This document shows, piece by piece, positions 32,383 through 43,360 of a stretch of 64,000 nucleotides of DNA. Below the pieces are notes generated by a model. That model was not told the DNA's origin, did not search any database, and saw only the letters and a list, made by a program, of their open reading frames with translations. Position 1 is the first letter of the stretch. Every line of letters starts with the position of its first letter. Location of the stretch: the NCBI GenBank assembly GCA_019915135.1, contig JAHLMK010000001.1, forward strand, positions 6,200,001 through 6,264,000. Direction: 5' to 3'. The position numbers and the translations under genes are program-made. Origin of the DNA: Strobilurus pachycystidiatus. Its lineage: Eukaryota; Basidiomycota; Agaricomycetes; Agaricales; Physalacriaceae.

Positions 32383-33105
32383 ATGCCGCCTTCTATCACC
32401 CCTGAGGTTGAAAGAGACCTGAGAGAGAAACTCGACGAGATGATCATCAATATTCGCCGAATCTGGGACTACGGACCAGGCGGAAATTCGGGAACGAACG
32501 GCTTCCCCTTCAACATGAACCAGCCAACCATTATTTTTCGCGAGGCGGAGGGGATACTTACCGACATGTCGAGTGGGTGGGAGCAATCTGTGGTGAAGTT
32601 GAAGATGGACGCCTACCGTCGCACGGGTGATTTCAAAATAAAGTCCCTGGAAAAGAGTACGTCTTGAAATGAAGAATCTCTTCCAGGCATTCTCATCTTC
32701 GAAACAGTAAAAGTTCTAGCATCCGGCGAAATTAGGTCCACATCCGATGACTTTGATCTCTGGAATTTTTTATTTAACATTGCCTGGCCCACAGCTTCGG
32801 ATTGGGCTATCAGACTTCTCCAGCACTCCCTTGGAAGAGGTGGTAAACACATTGTGGCGTCTTTCTCTGAGGGCCAAATGAGCACCGACGGTCTATGGCA
32901 GAGCTACACTTTTCAAAGTGATTTTTTCACACAGAGTCTTCTCAAGGTCCATTGCCCAAAGTGTCATCAATCCGATTCGTCAATCGTTTTCGATAACCGC
33001 AACACCAAAATGAAATTTCTTCCCCCGGGCCAGGATCCGCCAGAAATCAGCACACCCGCAGAATCGCTATATCCTTCCTGCGGCCTTCATGGAGAATACA
33101 AGTAG
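32383..33105 (+). CDS. Hypothetical protein with possible C-terminal zinc-binding motif
   Basis: Two exons, 32383-32656 and 32708-33105. The 51-nt intron (GTACGT...ACAG) keeps the frame and yields 223 residues. The N-terminus is helical and charged (MPPSITPEVERDLREKLDEM). The C-terminal quarter holds HCPKCHQ and, about 40 residues later, PSCGLHGEYK, which could form a C2-C/H metal site. There is no signal peptide. Family unknown. The intron removes an early stop, so the splice is needed for the long product. Confidence 0.6.
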
Positions 33106-34250
33106 GGGAGCGCAAATGCTGCCGAGCCGCAAGCGAACGAATCTGCCCCGTCACCCCATGTACGCGGGCGCCACAAAACTTCCATGATTATTCCGTCTCT
33201 GTTTGTATATAACAATATAGAATGACTTTTACGCTGATCTGTCATCAAAATCAATAAGCTGTGTACTTAGTGTCCATTGACCACTGGCCGTCGAGTGCGA
33301 GACGAATCCTTGTGCAAAGCGGAGCCCCGGATCTCTGTTGACCGGGTTTTGGCCAATGAACATAAGGTTCATCTGCAGTACATCACCGTGTATGTGTTCA
33401 TTACCTCGTCTACACGAGTTTTAGTGACGCTTCCTGCGTGGTCGCGATTGTGGCGTACCGCCATCACTTCCCGCCTGAGATGAGCTATATGATTGCTGAG
33501 TCGTAATACTTTGCTGTCATGTCCAAGAGCAAGATGGCAGTATGAGGAGAAAGTCCCTACGTGCTAGTACACACTGCAATCCTCACAGGCCGAGAATAGG
33601 GCAAAGTCGTCGGTGATGCAGCCAGGGTGAAAAACAAGTTTAACTAGCGAGTCAATGCGGTCGTTAGAAGCAATGGTATTTAGGTGCTCGCGCTTTCGAA
33701 CGGGATCATGGTGATTTGCTGACGTTCATGTCCATGGCTTCGAGTCGGGACCCTGCATCATTGATCAGATCATTTTCACACGGATGACTTTTCGTGCTCC
33801 AACCATCACAGAAATAGTGACTACAGTAGCCCAGGACTAGCCGGCGCGCGGCTGTCTTTCGCATCCCCAAACACCTCTCATTCTTTTCGTGAGACTCTAT
33901 TCGGGGATGAGGCCGCAGCATCACCGTGTTTTTCGAAGTCATCCACGAATACACGCTAGGGCTCCGTCTGTCTTGCTCGTCTTCCGTCCCGCCAGAGAGG
34001 TGTTCGGTAATTTCACAACTCGATGACCGAGCGAATGCTCGAGGCAGGACGTGTTTCTGATCTTGCAGCACGTGCATTCTCATACTTCGCGAAAAGTCGG
34101 CCCGAAGGGAAGAAGAAGCAGCAGCGATCGAATAAGTCGAGGTTTGGTTTAAAGACTGCGAAAAGCCGAACTCCATCCCATCATTCCCATTTCCTTTCCT
34201 CCCACCATCAAGAGCTTGCGTACACACCATCTCGCCTAGTAGCAAACACC
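33106..34250. other. Intergenic upstream of formate dehydrogenase
   Basis: No gene that I trust. The 60 nt before the FDH start are pyrimidine rich (CCCATTTCCTTTCCTCCC near 34185), a common core-promoter feature of TATA-less fungal genes. Confidence 0.4.
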
Positions 34251-35773
34251 ATGAAGGTTTGTGATGTTGCTTTGTCGGTAGCGCACCTTTGAACGGCAGC
34301 AACAGGTCCTCGCCATTCTCTACAACGGGTTCAAGGCTGCTCAGCAGGAGCCCCGCCTTCTCGGCACTGTCGAGAACAAGGCGCGTTCCACCGCCTCATC
34401 CGTCATCCTCACATCACTCATCCGCCCGATAGCTCGGGATTGCCGACTGGCTCACGTCGCAAGGACATGAACTCATTGTACGCGTCATCCCGCTTGTCGA
34501 ATGCAGCTCATCGCGTCATAGGTGTCGAGCAGCAAAGAAGGCGCCGACAGCGATTTCCAGAAGCACATTGCCGATGCGAGTAATGTTTTAAATAGAGTAC
34601 TCCAATGACGACTAACAACGACCGCAGGCGGAAATTCTCATCACAACCCCATTCCACCCGGGATATCTCACACGCGATCTCATTGCAAAGGCGGGTCCCC
34701 GCGTCCTCAGTCTTGCCTTCGACTTACATGATTTCAGGCGAAGAATCTCAAACTCTGTGTGACGGCCGGCGTAGGATCTGATCACATCGACCTGGACGCC
34801 GCCGTTGAAAAGCACATCCAAGTCCTCGAGGTCTCTGGGTCCAATGTTGTATCTGTCGCGGAGCACGCCGTCATGAGCATTCTCAACCTCGTCCGCAACT
34901 TCGTTCCCGCACACCAAGTACGTTGCCAAGCCAGATATTTTTCAAGATACTCAGACTCCAGTGCAGATGTCAGAGCGTGGCGACTGGGATGTATCTGAAG
35001 TAGCACGGAACGCGTTCGACTTGGAAGGCAAGGTCGTCGGTACACTCGGTGCTGGACGCATCGGGTTCCGTATCCTTCAACGCTTGGTGCCGTTTGACTG
35101 CAAAGAGCACTTGTACTACGACTACAACCCACTTCCCGCTGCTGCTGAAAAGGAAGTGAAAGCTCGCCGCGTCGAAGATCTGAAGGAGTTTGTTTCTCAG
35201 GTGCGTCCATCCTCCCTTTTATTTGTTCATATGACCCATGTCTCTCAGTGCGATGTTGTCACTGTCAACACGCCGCTCCATTCGGGTACCATTGGTATGA
35301 TCAACGACGACCTTCTATCCGCCTTCAAGCCTGGTGCCTGGTTGGTCAACACCGCGCGAGGCGCTATCTGTGACAAAGACGCTGTGGCGCGCGCCTTGAA
35401 GAGCGGTCACCTGAATGGTTATTCTGGTGAGCTGATACTGTCGGTGTGTTTTGTTGCACTATTGAAACTTATGGACTAGGCGATGTGTGGGACGTCCAAC
35501 CGGCACCCAAAGACCATGTCTGGCGTACGATGAAGAACCCTCTCGGTGGTGGTAATGGCATGGTGCCGCACTATTCCGGTACAACGTTGGACGCACAGGC
35601 TCGCTATGCCGCTGGGACAAAGGAGATCATCGAGAACTATCTTACCGGCGCGTCGCAAGAGCCACAAAATATCATCGTTGGTGTGGGCAAGTACGAGTCG
35701 AAGGCTTGTAAGTCTACCGCCCGTTGCTCCGACCTTGACGGTGCTGACAATAGTTTCAGATGGACAGCGCTGA
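34251..35773 (+). CDS. FDH1: NAD-dependent formate dehydrogenase
   Basis: It oxidises formate to CO2 with NAD+, probably in the cytosol. Ten exons give 358 residues, the usual fungal length: 34251-34256, 34306-34380, 34433-34477, 34522-34575, 34628-34690, 34738-34917, 34967-35200, 35249-35426, 35480-35707, 35760-35773. Landmarks are [10 protein letters not shown], the Rossmann fingerprint GAGRIG at residues 169-174, catalytic-region Arg256 in NTARG, Gln285 in VQPAPKDH, and His309/Ser311 in PHYSGTT. The C-terminus KAYGQR matches the family and requires the tiny last exon. Three introns (34381-34432, 34576-34627, 34691-34737) begin with GC (GCGCGT, GCGAGT, GCGGGT); only these cuts keep the family sequence in frame. 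Confidence 0.93.
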
Positions 35774-35877
35774 AATCAACGAGCGAGCAATGACTGATAC
35801 AATTCGAGAATGTACAATACGTGTAAAGAAAGCGTCCAATAAGCACTGCGTCAGCGTCCGTTGTTGCTCTACTTCCT

Positions 35878-37181
35878 TCAGCACCCACCCATCGTCTTCC
35901 ACTCCGAGATGAAGGTTTGCATGTTCTCCGGCGTCATATATACTCTCCCGTGACCTCTTCTATAGCGTTGGATGTCTGGAGAGAACAGCATGCGTGGCAG
36001 AAACTGGAAGTCGGAGGTTTACTCACCATCCTCTGCCTGACGCGTCAAACTTTGCTTGAAGGCACCTATGGTGGTCCGCTCTTTACTCCCGGCAAAGAAT
36101 GCGTGGGTCAAAGTCCTGGCCGTTGACGGTCTCATCCGCGGCTTGCTGCTGAGGAGCTGCAATATACTTAGCGACGACCGAAAAGAGACGATGGTGACTC
36201 ACCTCGCCGATGAGCTCGAAGACACGAGGTCCGTACTGACGGTGTACCCATATCGCGTGCCCGACATCAGGGTGCCAATATCGGTATCGATCGAGGGGCC
36301 AGTCGCATCGACGGAATATAGGGGATGTAGCTTTACAGACTGGGTCGCTGTACAGGTAATCCTAACAGTGTGGCGTTGGCGTTGGGCATGGGTATCAGGA
36401 GAATGATAACAGACCGTCAAATTCAAACCAGGTATACTCTTGACGACCAGCGACCAAAGGACGATGCCAAAGCCGTACATATCTACTTTTGCCCCATCCA
36501 CGGTCTCTGTGTGTGGGACGTAGATGACCTCGGGAGCACCATAGCGATACGTTGCAGGGCCGCAACTAGGTATCTGGTAGCTGGAGGAGGTTCGGCGTGC
36601 GAGGTCGAAATCGATGATGCGAGCGTGCAGCTGGGGGGTGTCAAGCATGATGTTTTCAGGCTTTAGATCGGTGTGGACGATATCTAGTTGATGTAGACTA
36701 TTCAATCCAAGAAGCTAAGGAGAGGTTGCTTAGTCAAAATAAAAGCAGTGGTTCATCAAAGTGCTTACTATCTCCGCCGCGAGTCGTCTAGCAGTCTCAA
36801 CAGCGATAGGTGACGTCCTGTGAAGATAACTGTGCAGATCATATTTGTATATCGGCTATGAGGGAGGGTTAACATCCTAATATTGATTACGCGTAGGAGA
36901 AGGGTTACCATGAACAGGTAGAAACGATCGTGCGCGAGGTGTGTGAAGAGGAACTCGAGAAGGAAGGGAGATCGCGCCTGTGACCCGATCTTTTCCAGCA
37001 AACGTCCCTCGGCATCCTTTTGCTGGAGAGTCTTCTGTTTGTCTCTCGTGAGCGGGGTGACCTTGGCGTACGCCAACAGTCCGCGGCAGCGAACCTGTTT
37101 GATCTGTGAAGGGAGTCCTTCCACAGTTTCAATGAGGAAGCGGTATCGACCGAGGTGTAGGAGAGATCCGTTTCTGGACAT
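35878..37181 (-). CDS. Divergent protein kinase
   Basis: Six exons: 37181-36909, 36855-36769, 36714-36415, 36361-36203, 36156-36027, 35975-35878. All introns are GT-AG, 46-54 nt, giving 348 residues. The catalytic loop is HTDLKPEN (134-141), with the usual Arg of HRD replaced by Thr, and the metal-binding DFG is DFD (155-157). An APE-like motif follows (GAPEVIY). A candidate ATP-anchoring Lys is in LLAYAKV near residue 40. The glycine-rich loop is poorly conserved. Asp136, Lys138 and Asn141 are kept, so activity is possible, but the DFD change makes it uncertain. The last exon is inferred from splice signals and coding character. Confidence 0.75.
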
Positions 37182-37234
37182 AGTGAGTAGCGTGACTGGG
37201 ACGAGGGTGAAGGAGGACGGTTTGAAGGCAGGTC

Positions 37235-37241
37235 TTTTATA
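37235..37241 (-). promoter_or_regulatory. TATA box of the 37181 kinase
   Basis: TATAAAA on the minus strand, about 55 nt upstream of the start at 37181. Confidence 0.5.
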
Positions 37242-37729
37242 CTCGGCTATAAAGACCAACTTGGTGCCTGAGGACCTACGGATCACGGGCTCTACGCCTC
37301 GAAAACAGAGGTGTGCACGGAAATCAATTCGTGGATCGGCGCCAGTTCAATACAAATTTCGACCTTGCATGGTCCAGCGTTGATCTGATCAGTGGTCCAA
37401 TGTCGTCTTGCCCATTTCAATGACAGATGCTATCGCGGTGTCAATAAAAGACCTGAAGATGGCCGTTGGACCTTTGCACCTGCGAAAATTGTGGGCTTCA
37501 AAGTGTAGTCTCGGAAGCAAGACAGAAGGTTGTCGCACACCGTGAAAGCATCAGAAAGGAAAATAATGCAAGAAAAGAGATAAATATTGGGTTACAACAC
37601 AGATCATATAAACATTCGTCCGGCCTTTCATGGCTCCAGGAATATTTTCTCCGTGTAGGTGTCGTGGCACACGGAGACATCGGACACGAAGTCTTCGCGT
37701 CCATGCAGGCAGAAATTCAAAATGACAGG
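37242..37729. other. Intergenic between the kinase and APC11, no gene seen
   Basis: It holds the 5' side of the kinase and the 3' flank of APC11. No frame looks coding. Confidence 0.4.
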
Positions 37730-38208
37730 CTACGCGCCGATTTTGCGTTCGGCCGTCACTGTAATAGAAGATCATCAGCAAGAGCAGTTGTGCATGAGAT
37801 TGAATGCGAGTGCGTCGGCCAATGCGACCACGGCATCGAGACATCTTGACGTACCCCATGCTCTGCGGTCCATTGGACATTGCTGCTTCGACGACGCCGT
37901 CGAAATCCACTTCAACAGACAGTGCATATGAAAGACGTGCGTGCACTCCCCCCAGACTGAAAAAAGATATAGCGTCAGCATTGTTGACATCACGAACAAC
38001 AGTTGTGCGCCCGCCGACGCCGACGAAAGACAACAAACGCACTCAATGGACAATCATCGCCCGGAACCTTGCACGCAGGACAGCACCCTTCGTAGGCCAC
38101 ACGACATATCCCACAGACGTCTTCCTCCTCGGACGTATCCTGCCCGGACGTCCCCAGATCCCATTGCCACTGCGCCACAGCGTGGTATTTCTTGACGAGG
38201 ACACGCAT
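37730..38208 (-). CDS. APC11: Anaphase-promoting complex subunit 11 (RING-H2)
   Basis: Catalytic RING subunit of the APC/C ubiquitin ligase, acting with the cullin APC2 in the nucleus. Three exons: 38208-38043, 37956-37855, 37758-37730. Introns of 86 and 96 nt have GT-AG ends; the product is 98 residues. Family landmarks are the N-terminus KKYHAVAQWQWD, the first zinc pair at Cys32/Cys35 (VCGICRV), CCPACKVPGDDCPL, WGECTHVFHMHCLLKW and KQQCPMDRR. All expected zinc ligands appear present. The C-terminal tail is slightly longer than usual (VTAERKIGA). It is divergent to the coiled-coil gene at 38417. Confidence 0.93.
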
Positions 38209-38416
38209 CGTGATGTGATGATTTCTGACGCAGAATTATGAGTCGTTGTCGCCAGCGGGGTGCAGGAAAGGCGACGGAAGCAAGTTGAAAGGATGAAAGA
38301 GATGCATCTCAGGGCTGTAAAGTATTTGTTCGTGTGTACGCGACGCGCGAACACCAACATCACGTGGAACCTTGCTCCGCTTATCTCCGAATGTGCCTTG
38401 CCTTCGTGCCTCCATC

Positions 38417-39197
38417 ATGCCCGCATGCAACGGTTCCTCGGTCCCCTTCGCGTTCCTGCTCAGAAGCTCACGCCACTGTAGACTTTGAAATTTCGGAAAG
38501 CTTGGAGACTCGCCTCGACGCGCTGACGGCCATCGCTGAGCTTCTTGGGATCGACAGCTTGTCCTTTGCTAGGTTCGGCTGCATCTTCCTCACACTATGA
38601 GGCGATGTCCAACGCAACACAGTTACTCTCGCGCAATATCTCGGTTATCTACTGAGGAACTCGACCTGTCCACGTATCAGTTGCGTCTCAGCGACTTTCA
38701 GCGCGAACTCGAGCATCATCTAGAAGACGCAACACACCAGAACGACCTGTTAAGCCGGTTCGTCGACGTTCCGATTTGTTTCAAGATTCTGTTCAGCTTG
38801 GTCTCAGGTGGTCGGGGAGCTTACCTCAAGAAAATATGGATGTCGAATCTGTCCATCGTCGGCGAGAGGTGCTGAAAGGCAAGGCGCGAGAATACTACCG
38901 GGAGCTTTCGTCCATATCTACGCCACGGCCTGACGTGACGGTCTCTGATCTCATAGAGCGCTCCCGGGAGATATCAGAGCAGAAAGAGCGTATCAAAGAG
39001 AAGAGGAACGCAGTGAGAGCGTACAAGGGCTTACCACCGGTTTGTCCGCTTCGAATTTGCGAATATAAGGACTAATTACATCTGTGTAGAATTTGGCTCG
39101 TGCGAGGCAGGAATTGAGCGTGATGCGAGAGGAGCAGGTGAAACTCTTCCAGCTTCGGGATCGACTCATGAGCCAGATGACGGGCGGTGTATCGTGA
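38417..39197 (+). CDS. Small coiled-coil protein, possibly augmin HAUS1-like
   Basis: Five exons: 38417-38432, 38482-38572, 38623-38757, 38808-39039, 39090-39197. Introns are 49-50 nt with GT-AG ends, giving 193 residues. Most of the protein is predicted-looking coiled coil (LSTEELDLSTYQLRLSDFQR, SREISEQKERIKEKRNAV), then YKGLPPNLARARQEL near the C-terminus. A GLPP-x-LA segment in a late helix reminds me of HAUS1, an augmin subunit that recruits gamma-tubulin to spindle microtubules; this is tentative. The short first exon is the least certain part. The gene shares its upstream region with APC11. Confidence 0.6.
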
Positions 39198-40584
39198 TAA
39201 ATGAACAAGCCTTCGGTCGATGTTATCAAGGAAAGTCGGTGGGCGAGCAGGCGAAAGAAAACATCAGGTACGCTGAGTTGGGAGCTCCCTAGAAATCAGG
39301 TCGTTATATTCTACACGAACTACAGTGTCGCCACCGCCATGTGAAAGCTTGGGTGTGATGGTGGATTCTTCTTGACTCTTGATCTTTCGACCATCCCTTT
39401 TGGCAAATTGTACAGGAAAGGTTGTTATTCATCGTGGCGTCTAACTCGCAAGGGACAGACATCCATCGGCTGGGAAACTACACAGGTACACAGTCACTGT
39501 AACTACCCATAGTACGAAGATTTCGGTGATGCGTGTACAGGCTGAGGCTGGTGGATTGGTCCGAAGTGGTTAGGGAAAGCGGTGGCGTAATGTGTTGGGA
39601 CATGGGTGGGATTGACATGTCCGTGAGGCTGACCGCTTGTCTGCCGGGCGTAGACGGGGAGCCGATTGGCATTCCTCGGAATTCTTGTGCGACCACGCCT
39701 CTTTTTACAAAAATGTATAATGGCAGTGGCAAGGCTGCATGCTGTAGGGATGAGATGAGACTCGGTGAAGCGACAAAGCACTTAGCCGCTTACAGAAGCA
39801 CAAAAGGGAGCCTAAGACTCGTGGAATGTCGCTAAGAACATAAGCAACGCTTGAAGATAGCGCGAGGAAAGACTCCTTACCTGATAATGGGCTGTGGCTC
39901 GAGAGGGTGAAAAGAAATGCTGCATGATTGTGAGTCACGTCGTTGCTTGAATTGACGGTTGTGGGTTCTGTTCTGATTAATAGATGTACAAAGATCTGCA
40001 GACGGAGAGCCAGGTGGATCAGAACAGGTCTTTGACGCAAATCGATGTCGTTCCTCTTCCCTTGTCGCACATATGATGGTGCAGAATCCAAGATTCACTA
40101 AGGGATGTTCCTCACCCGAGTCACCAAGTGGTCTTTGATAGCAGGTCGTGCTTTGTTCCTCGCTGAACCGCAGTTTGCCTGGCAAACTCAGGACGTGAGT
40201 CACCCGCACCAACATGAAGCCAACGGAGCATGAGGAAAACTCGTGGGAAGGGACGAACTAATAATCAGACGGGAATCTTGGCGAGCAATGGACGACTATG
40301 CTATACGATGGCCTTGAAGACGCCTCAGCGCAGGACTCCAAATTCGCCAGTTAGGATCCTCGTCCAGACTAACCTCAATATAATGAGCGTCGCCTGGCGA
40401 ACTCCTCTCCAGCCTTTGTATATTCACAGCACAGAGAACACGTATTCAGGCTAGGAGAAGTCGGCGCTGCATTGTGAAGATTTTCATTTCTCCGCCACAG
40501 GACACAGTGGCAATGATGAGCTCGTTATGATAATCATAATAAAAGTACAACATTCATGAGAATCCGAGGTCAGAAATGATAGCC
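39198..40584. other. Mostly non-coding; one weak minus-strand frame at 39503-39781
   Basis: The minus-strand frame 39781-39503 encodes a His/Pro-rich end (GHVNPTHVPTHYATAFPNHF) that could be a terminal exon, but I found no upstream exon to join to it. The rest of this 1.4 kb shows nothing I can support. Confidence 0.2.
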
Positions 40585-42268
40585 TTAAATGTGGGCCTCG
40601 TCGAAGACGTCTGTCTGAACATAAGGTCCCAGTGACGGACTCATGTGGCATTCGCCCTGAGGGTCGTCCATCATTCCCTCGGTGCTCGCAAGGAGCGTGT
40701 CTGCGTGTGTGGCGCGATGTGCATGAGTGTCTGTCGGTGTGAAATTGTCATCGCTAAGCAGAGACGGGAAGAATGAAAACAAACCTAGAGTGGCATCTTC
40801 GTAGATCGCAGCGTACGACGTTTTCCCCTCTTCGTAGAAGAACGGGTGATAAGCCAAGGTGTTCAAGTCGGCTCTCGCCCATGGATCTTCGACCAGCATC
40901 TACGCCACAAAGAGTCGACATCAGCTCCAACTGAGATTTCAAGATGAGCCCGTACCTTTTCATACAGAACCTCCCCACCGGCGACCAGCACCTCCTTTTT
41001 TGCACCCTCGTCCTCGAAGTCCCACATCCCCTCCGCACCCTTAGCCCTCGGCCGTACACCGCCCAACCTTACAATCATCTCCCAAACGACGACTCCAAAT
41101 GACCAGACGTCCGCCTTGACGCCGTCACACATCTCACCTCGGCGCACCTCCGGGGCAGCGTACAGACATGAAAAGGCTTCGCATCGAACGAGTGCGGGTC
41201 GGTTGTTAGGCCAGAGGTGCGAGAGCCGGACGCGGAGCGAGCGATGTTTGATCGGACGTGCCGCAGGTGCAGGGGGGAGATAAGAGTACTCCTCGTCATG
41301 GCGCCCACTAAAAATCTTGCTATTCCCAAAATCGATAAGCCGAACGTGTAATGCTGGAGTATCGAGTGCAATGTTTTGCGGCTTGAGATCAAGGTGGGCA
41401 ATATGATGTGAGTGAAGATGGTGCAGAGCGCCAATCTGGTGTAATGATTCAGCACATAGGCAGAGGATCCGATTCGGAAGAAAAGAACACACCAGCTCTA
41501 AGCATATCCTGTGGAACGGAAAGGGCTCGGAGTGAACATCGTCGTGTTTTCGTGTCGCAGTGTGTAAGACCTCTGCTAGCGTGGTCGTGTATTTGGGCTA
41601 TGGCAAAAACTCGTTGGATGACGGAAGTAAGCGGATCCGAGATGAGAACGCACCATGAAGATGTACGCCATCCACTGATCGCGCCCCACGCCCAGCAGCT
41701 CTCCGAGAAACGGACTATTTTTCCCCGCTTTTCTCATAGTCAGAACCTCATTGCACGCCGCCTCCTCTTTGGTCGGTAATAGGAACAGGATCTTGCATGC
41801 GCAAACCCGACCACGTTCGAGCGATGGGTAGAAAGACGAGGACAGTGACACGGCACTGGATCTGCCGTTCCGAGGTGAGGTCGAGTAGGTGGATGGGATC
41901 GACGCGGAAGAAGATGAGGACGCTGCTTCGGGCTCGGAGTCAAGCCAAGCATCCACGACCGCGCCCTCTACACCCTCTGCAATCTTGGTCCGTAAACGAA
42001 AGTGTAGTCCGGATGGAAAGGTAACGCTCCGCGGTATACGCACGACGATGGAGGGTGCGTCGTCGTGAACAGGCGCAGATACCGAGTCTTCCTTCACGGC
42101 GGGTGCATCAGCGTTGTGCCCACCCATATGCGTAGATGCCCCCACGTCCTTCTCGTCCCGTTCCAAGCCCCTCTCCTTACCGCTATGCTCTTCAACACGG
42201 CGCCTCCAGAGTCTTGGGGGAAGCGACAGTACGGCGATGAACGCGCGCCGGATTGCGTGGAGAGCCAT
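40585..42268 (-). CDS. Serine/threonine-type protein kinase
   Basis: Four exons: 42268-41654, 41597-41493, 41435-40956, 40899-40585. Introns are 56-57 nt, GT-AG, giving 504 residues. After about 90 variable residues comes a strand pattern RTKIAEGVEGAVVDAW (ATP loop region), an Ala-x-Lys-type site in CACKILFL, catalytic loop HLDLKPQN (254-261; Leu replaces Arg of HRD), intact DFG (275-277) and CLYAAPEV, then DVWSFGVVVWEM. The C-lobe ends near LVEDPWARADLNTLAYHPFF, followed by a 70-residue tail. Start: ATG 42268 is the first ATG in the frame. Layout and HxDLKP variants resemble the 37181 kinase, so the two may be old paralogs. Confidence 0.8.
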
Positions 42269-43067
42269 GGATGATGAGGGAGAGGAGGGCTGGTGAGGGT
42301 CCCCCACCGGTGAATGATGGTGGAACAAAGACCTTGCAGACGAGAAAGACCATCAGGAACCAAAGTCAGACACGACGCTAACCGATTTTATTGTTTTGGT
42401 GACCCTGTCAAAAACAAAGGAATCTGGTCCCGATTTAGAAAGAGATGCTGAGGGGATGCATCTATATGCGCCGACATGTCAGGCCGAGTGGGTCCGTAAA
42501 CTTGAGCGGCGTCTTCGTCGTGGTCGTCGACTTGTTGTGGTCGTGAAGCGAAAAGAGAATATGCCGTCATCAAGGCCGTCCGGCATAACATACGTATTTG
42601 ATCCGTAGTATGCCGTGCATCGTGACGCCGTCCTACCAGATACGCCCGTGTCTCACGCGACCTACATGAAGTACTGATTCCATCTTAGAGTCAGCTCCTA
42701 GACATAACTTAACCGTTACCGATGTGCCACGACCGTCGAGTAAATGAATCGATGTAAGCATCATATTCAGTTTGCAAAATTGTATGTGGAACTACAATTG
42801 TGATTTGTGGCGTTGGCTATCTGCGTACTTATTCGTGCGGCCGAAGAAGAGTGTATTCCAGGGATAATGGGCTTCAACGCTGGGCTATAGCACGCTCGTG
42901 GCCTCAACTTGTCTGGATTCTACTTTAATGCCCCGTTTTCGTTCCTCCGGTTTCTGTCCCGGGAGTTGCCCTCAGTAGTAGCGGCCAACAGTTCCTGAAA
43001 GCCACCCTGGATACTCGCTCCGTTGAGATGATCTGGGGATACACATCTCACCGGGTGTCACCGTCAA
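42269..43067. other. Intergenic; duplicated upstream region of paralog C
   Basis: No gene. From about 42820 the sequence is related to 5405-5640 and 45215-45440. Confidence 0.35.
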
Positions 43068-43157
43068 TGATCAGCGCGCCCTTGTCGTGGTGATCATGGT
43101 GATACAGCTCTCTCTTGACGACCGGAAGACCAGTCTATAGTACCTTGGGGTATATAA
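43068..43157 (+). promoter_or_regulatory. Conserved promoter: TGATCAGCGCGC and TATA box
   Basis: TGATCAGCGCGC at 43068-43079 and TATATAA at 43151-43157, before paralog C. Confidence 0.55.
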
Positions 43158-43181
43158 GGAGAGCACTTTTCTCATGTCCGG

Positions 43182-43310
43182 CAGCATTCCATCCATTGAT
43201 CCCTTTTCCACTCAGAGCATCTGCTCAGTGTTCGCTCCCAGCCAAACAACAGCATTCCATCCATTCATCGCTTTCCCACTCAGGGCATCTGCTCAGTGTT
43301 CCGACTCTCC
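43182..43310 (+). repeat. Tandem duplication in the 5' leader of paralog C
   Basis: Two units of about 65-69 bp (43182-43250, 43251-43310), each with AGCATTCCATCCAT and GCATCTGCTCAGTGTTC. Paralogs A and B have one unit. Confidence 0.65.
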
Positions 43311-43360
43311 CAGTCGAACACCCCTAATCCTATCTCATTCTTCCATCCTCTCATCCTCCC

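Noticed and set aside
33706..34302. A 198-residue minus-strand frame upstream of and overlapping FDH
   Set aside because: It covers the FDH promoter and first exon antisense, lacks protein character and has no promoter.
34576..34627. A GT-AG intron starting at GTAATG (34580) in FDH instead of a GC donor
   Set aside because: It would shift the frame and lose the conserved [10 protein letters not shown] sequence; the GC donor four bases upstream keeps the family sequence exactly.
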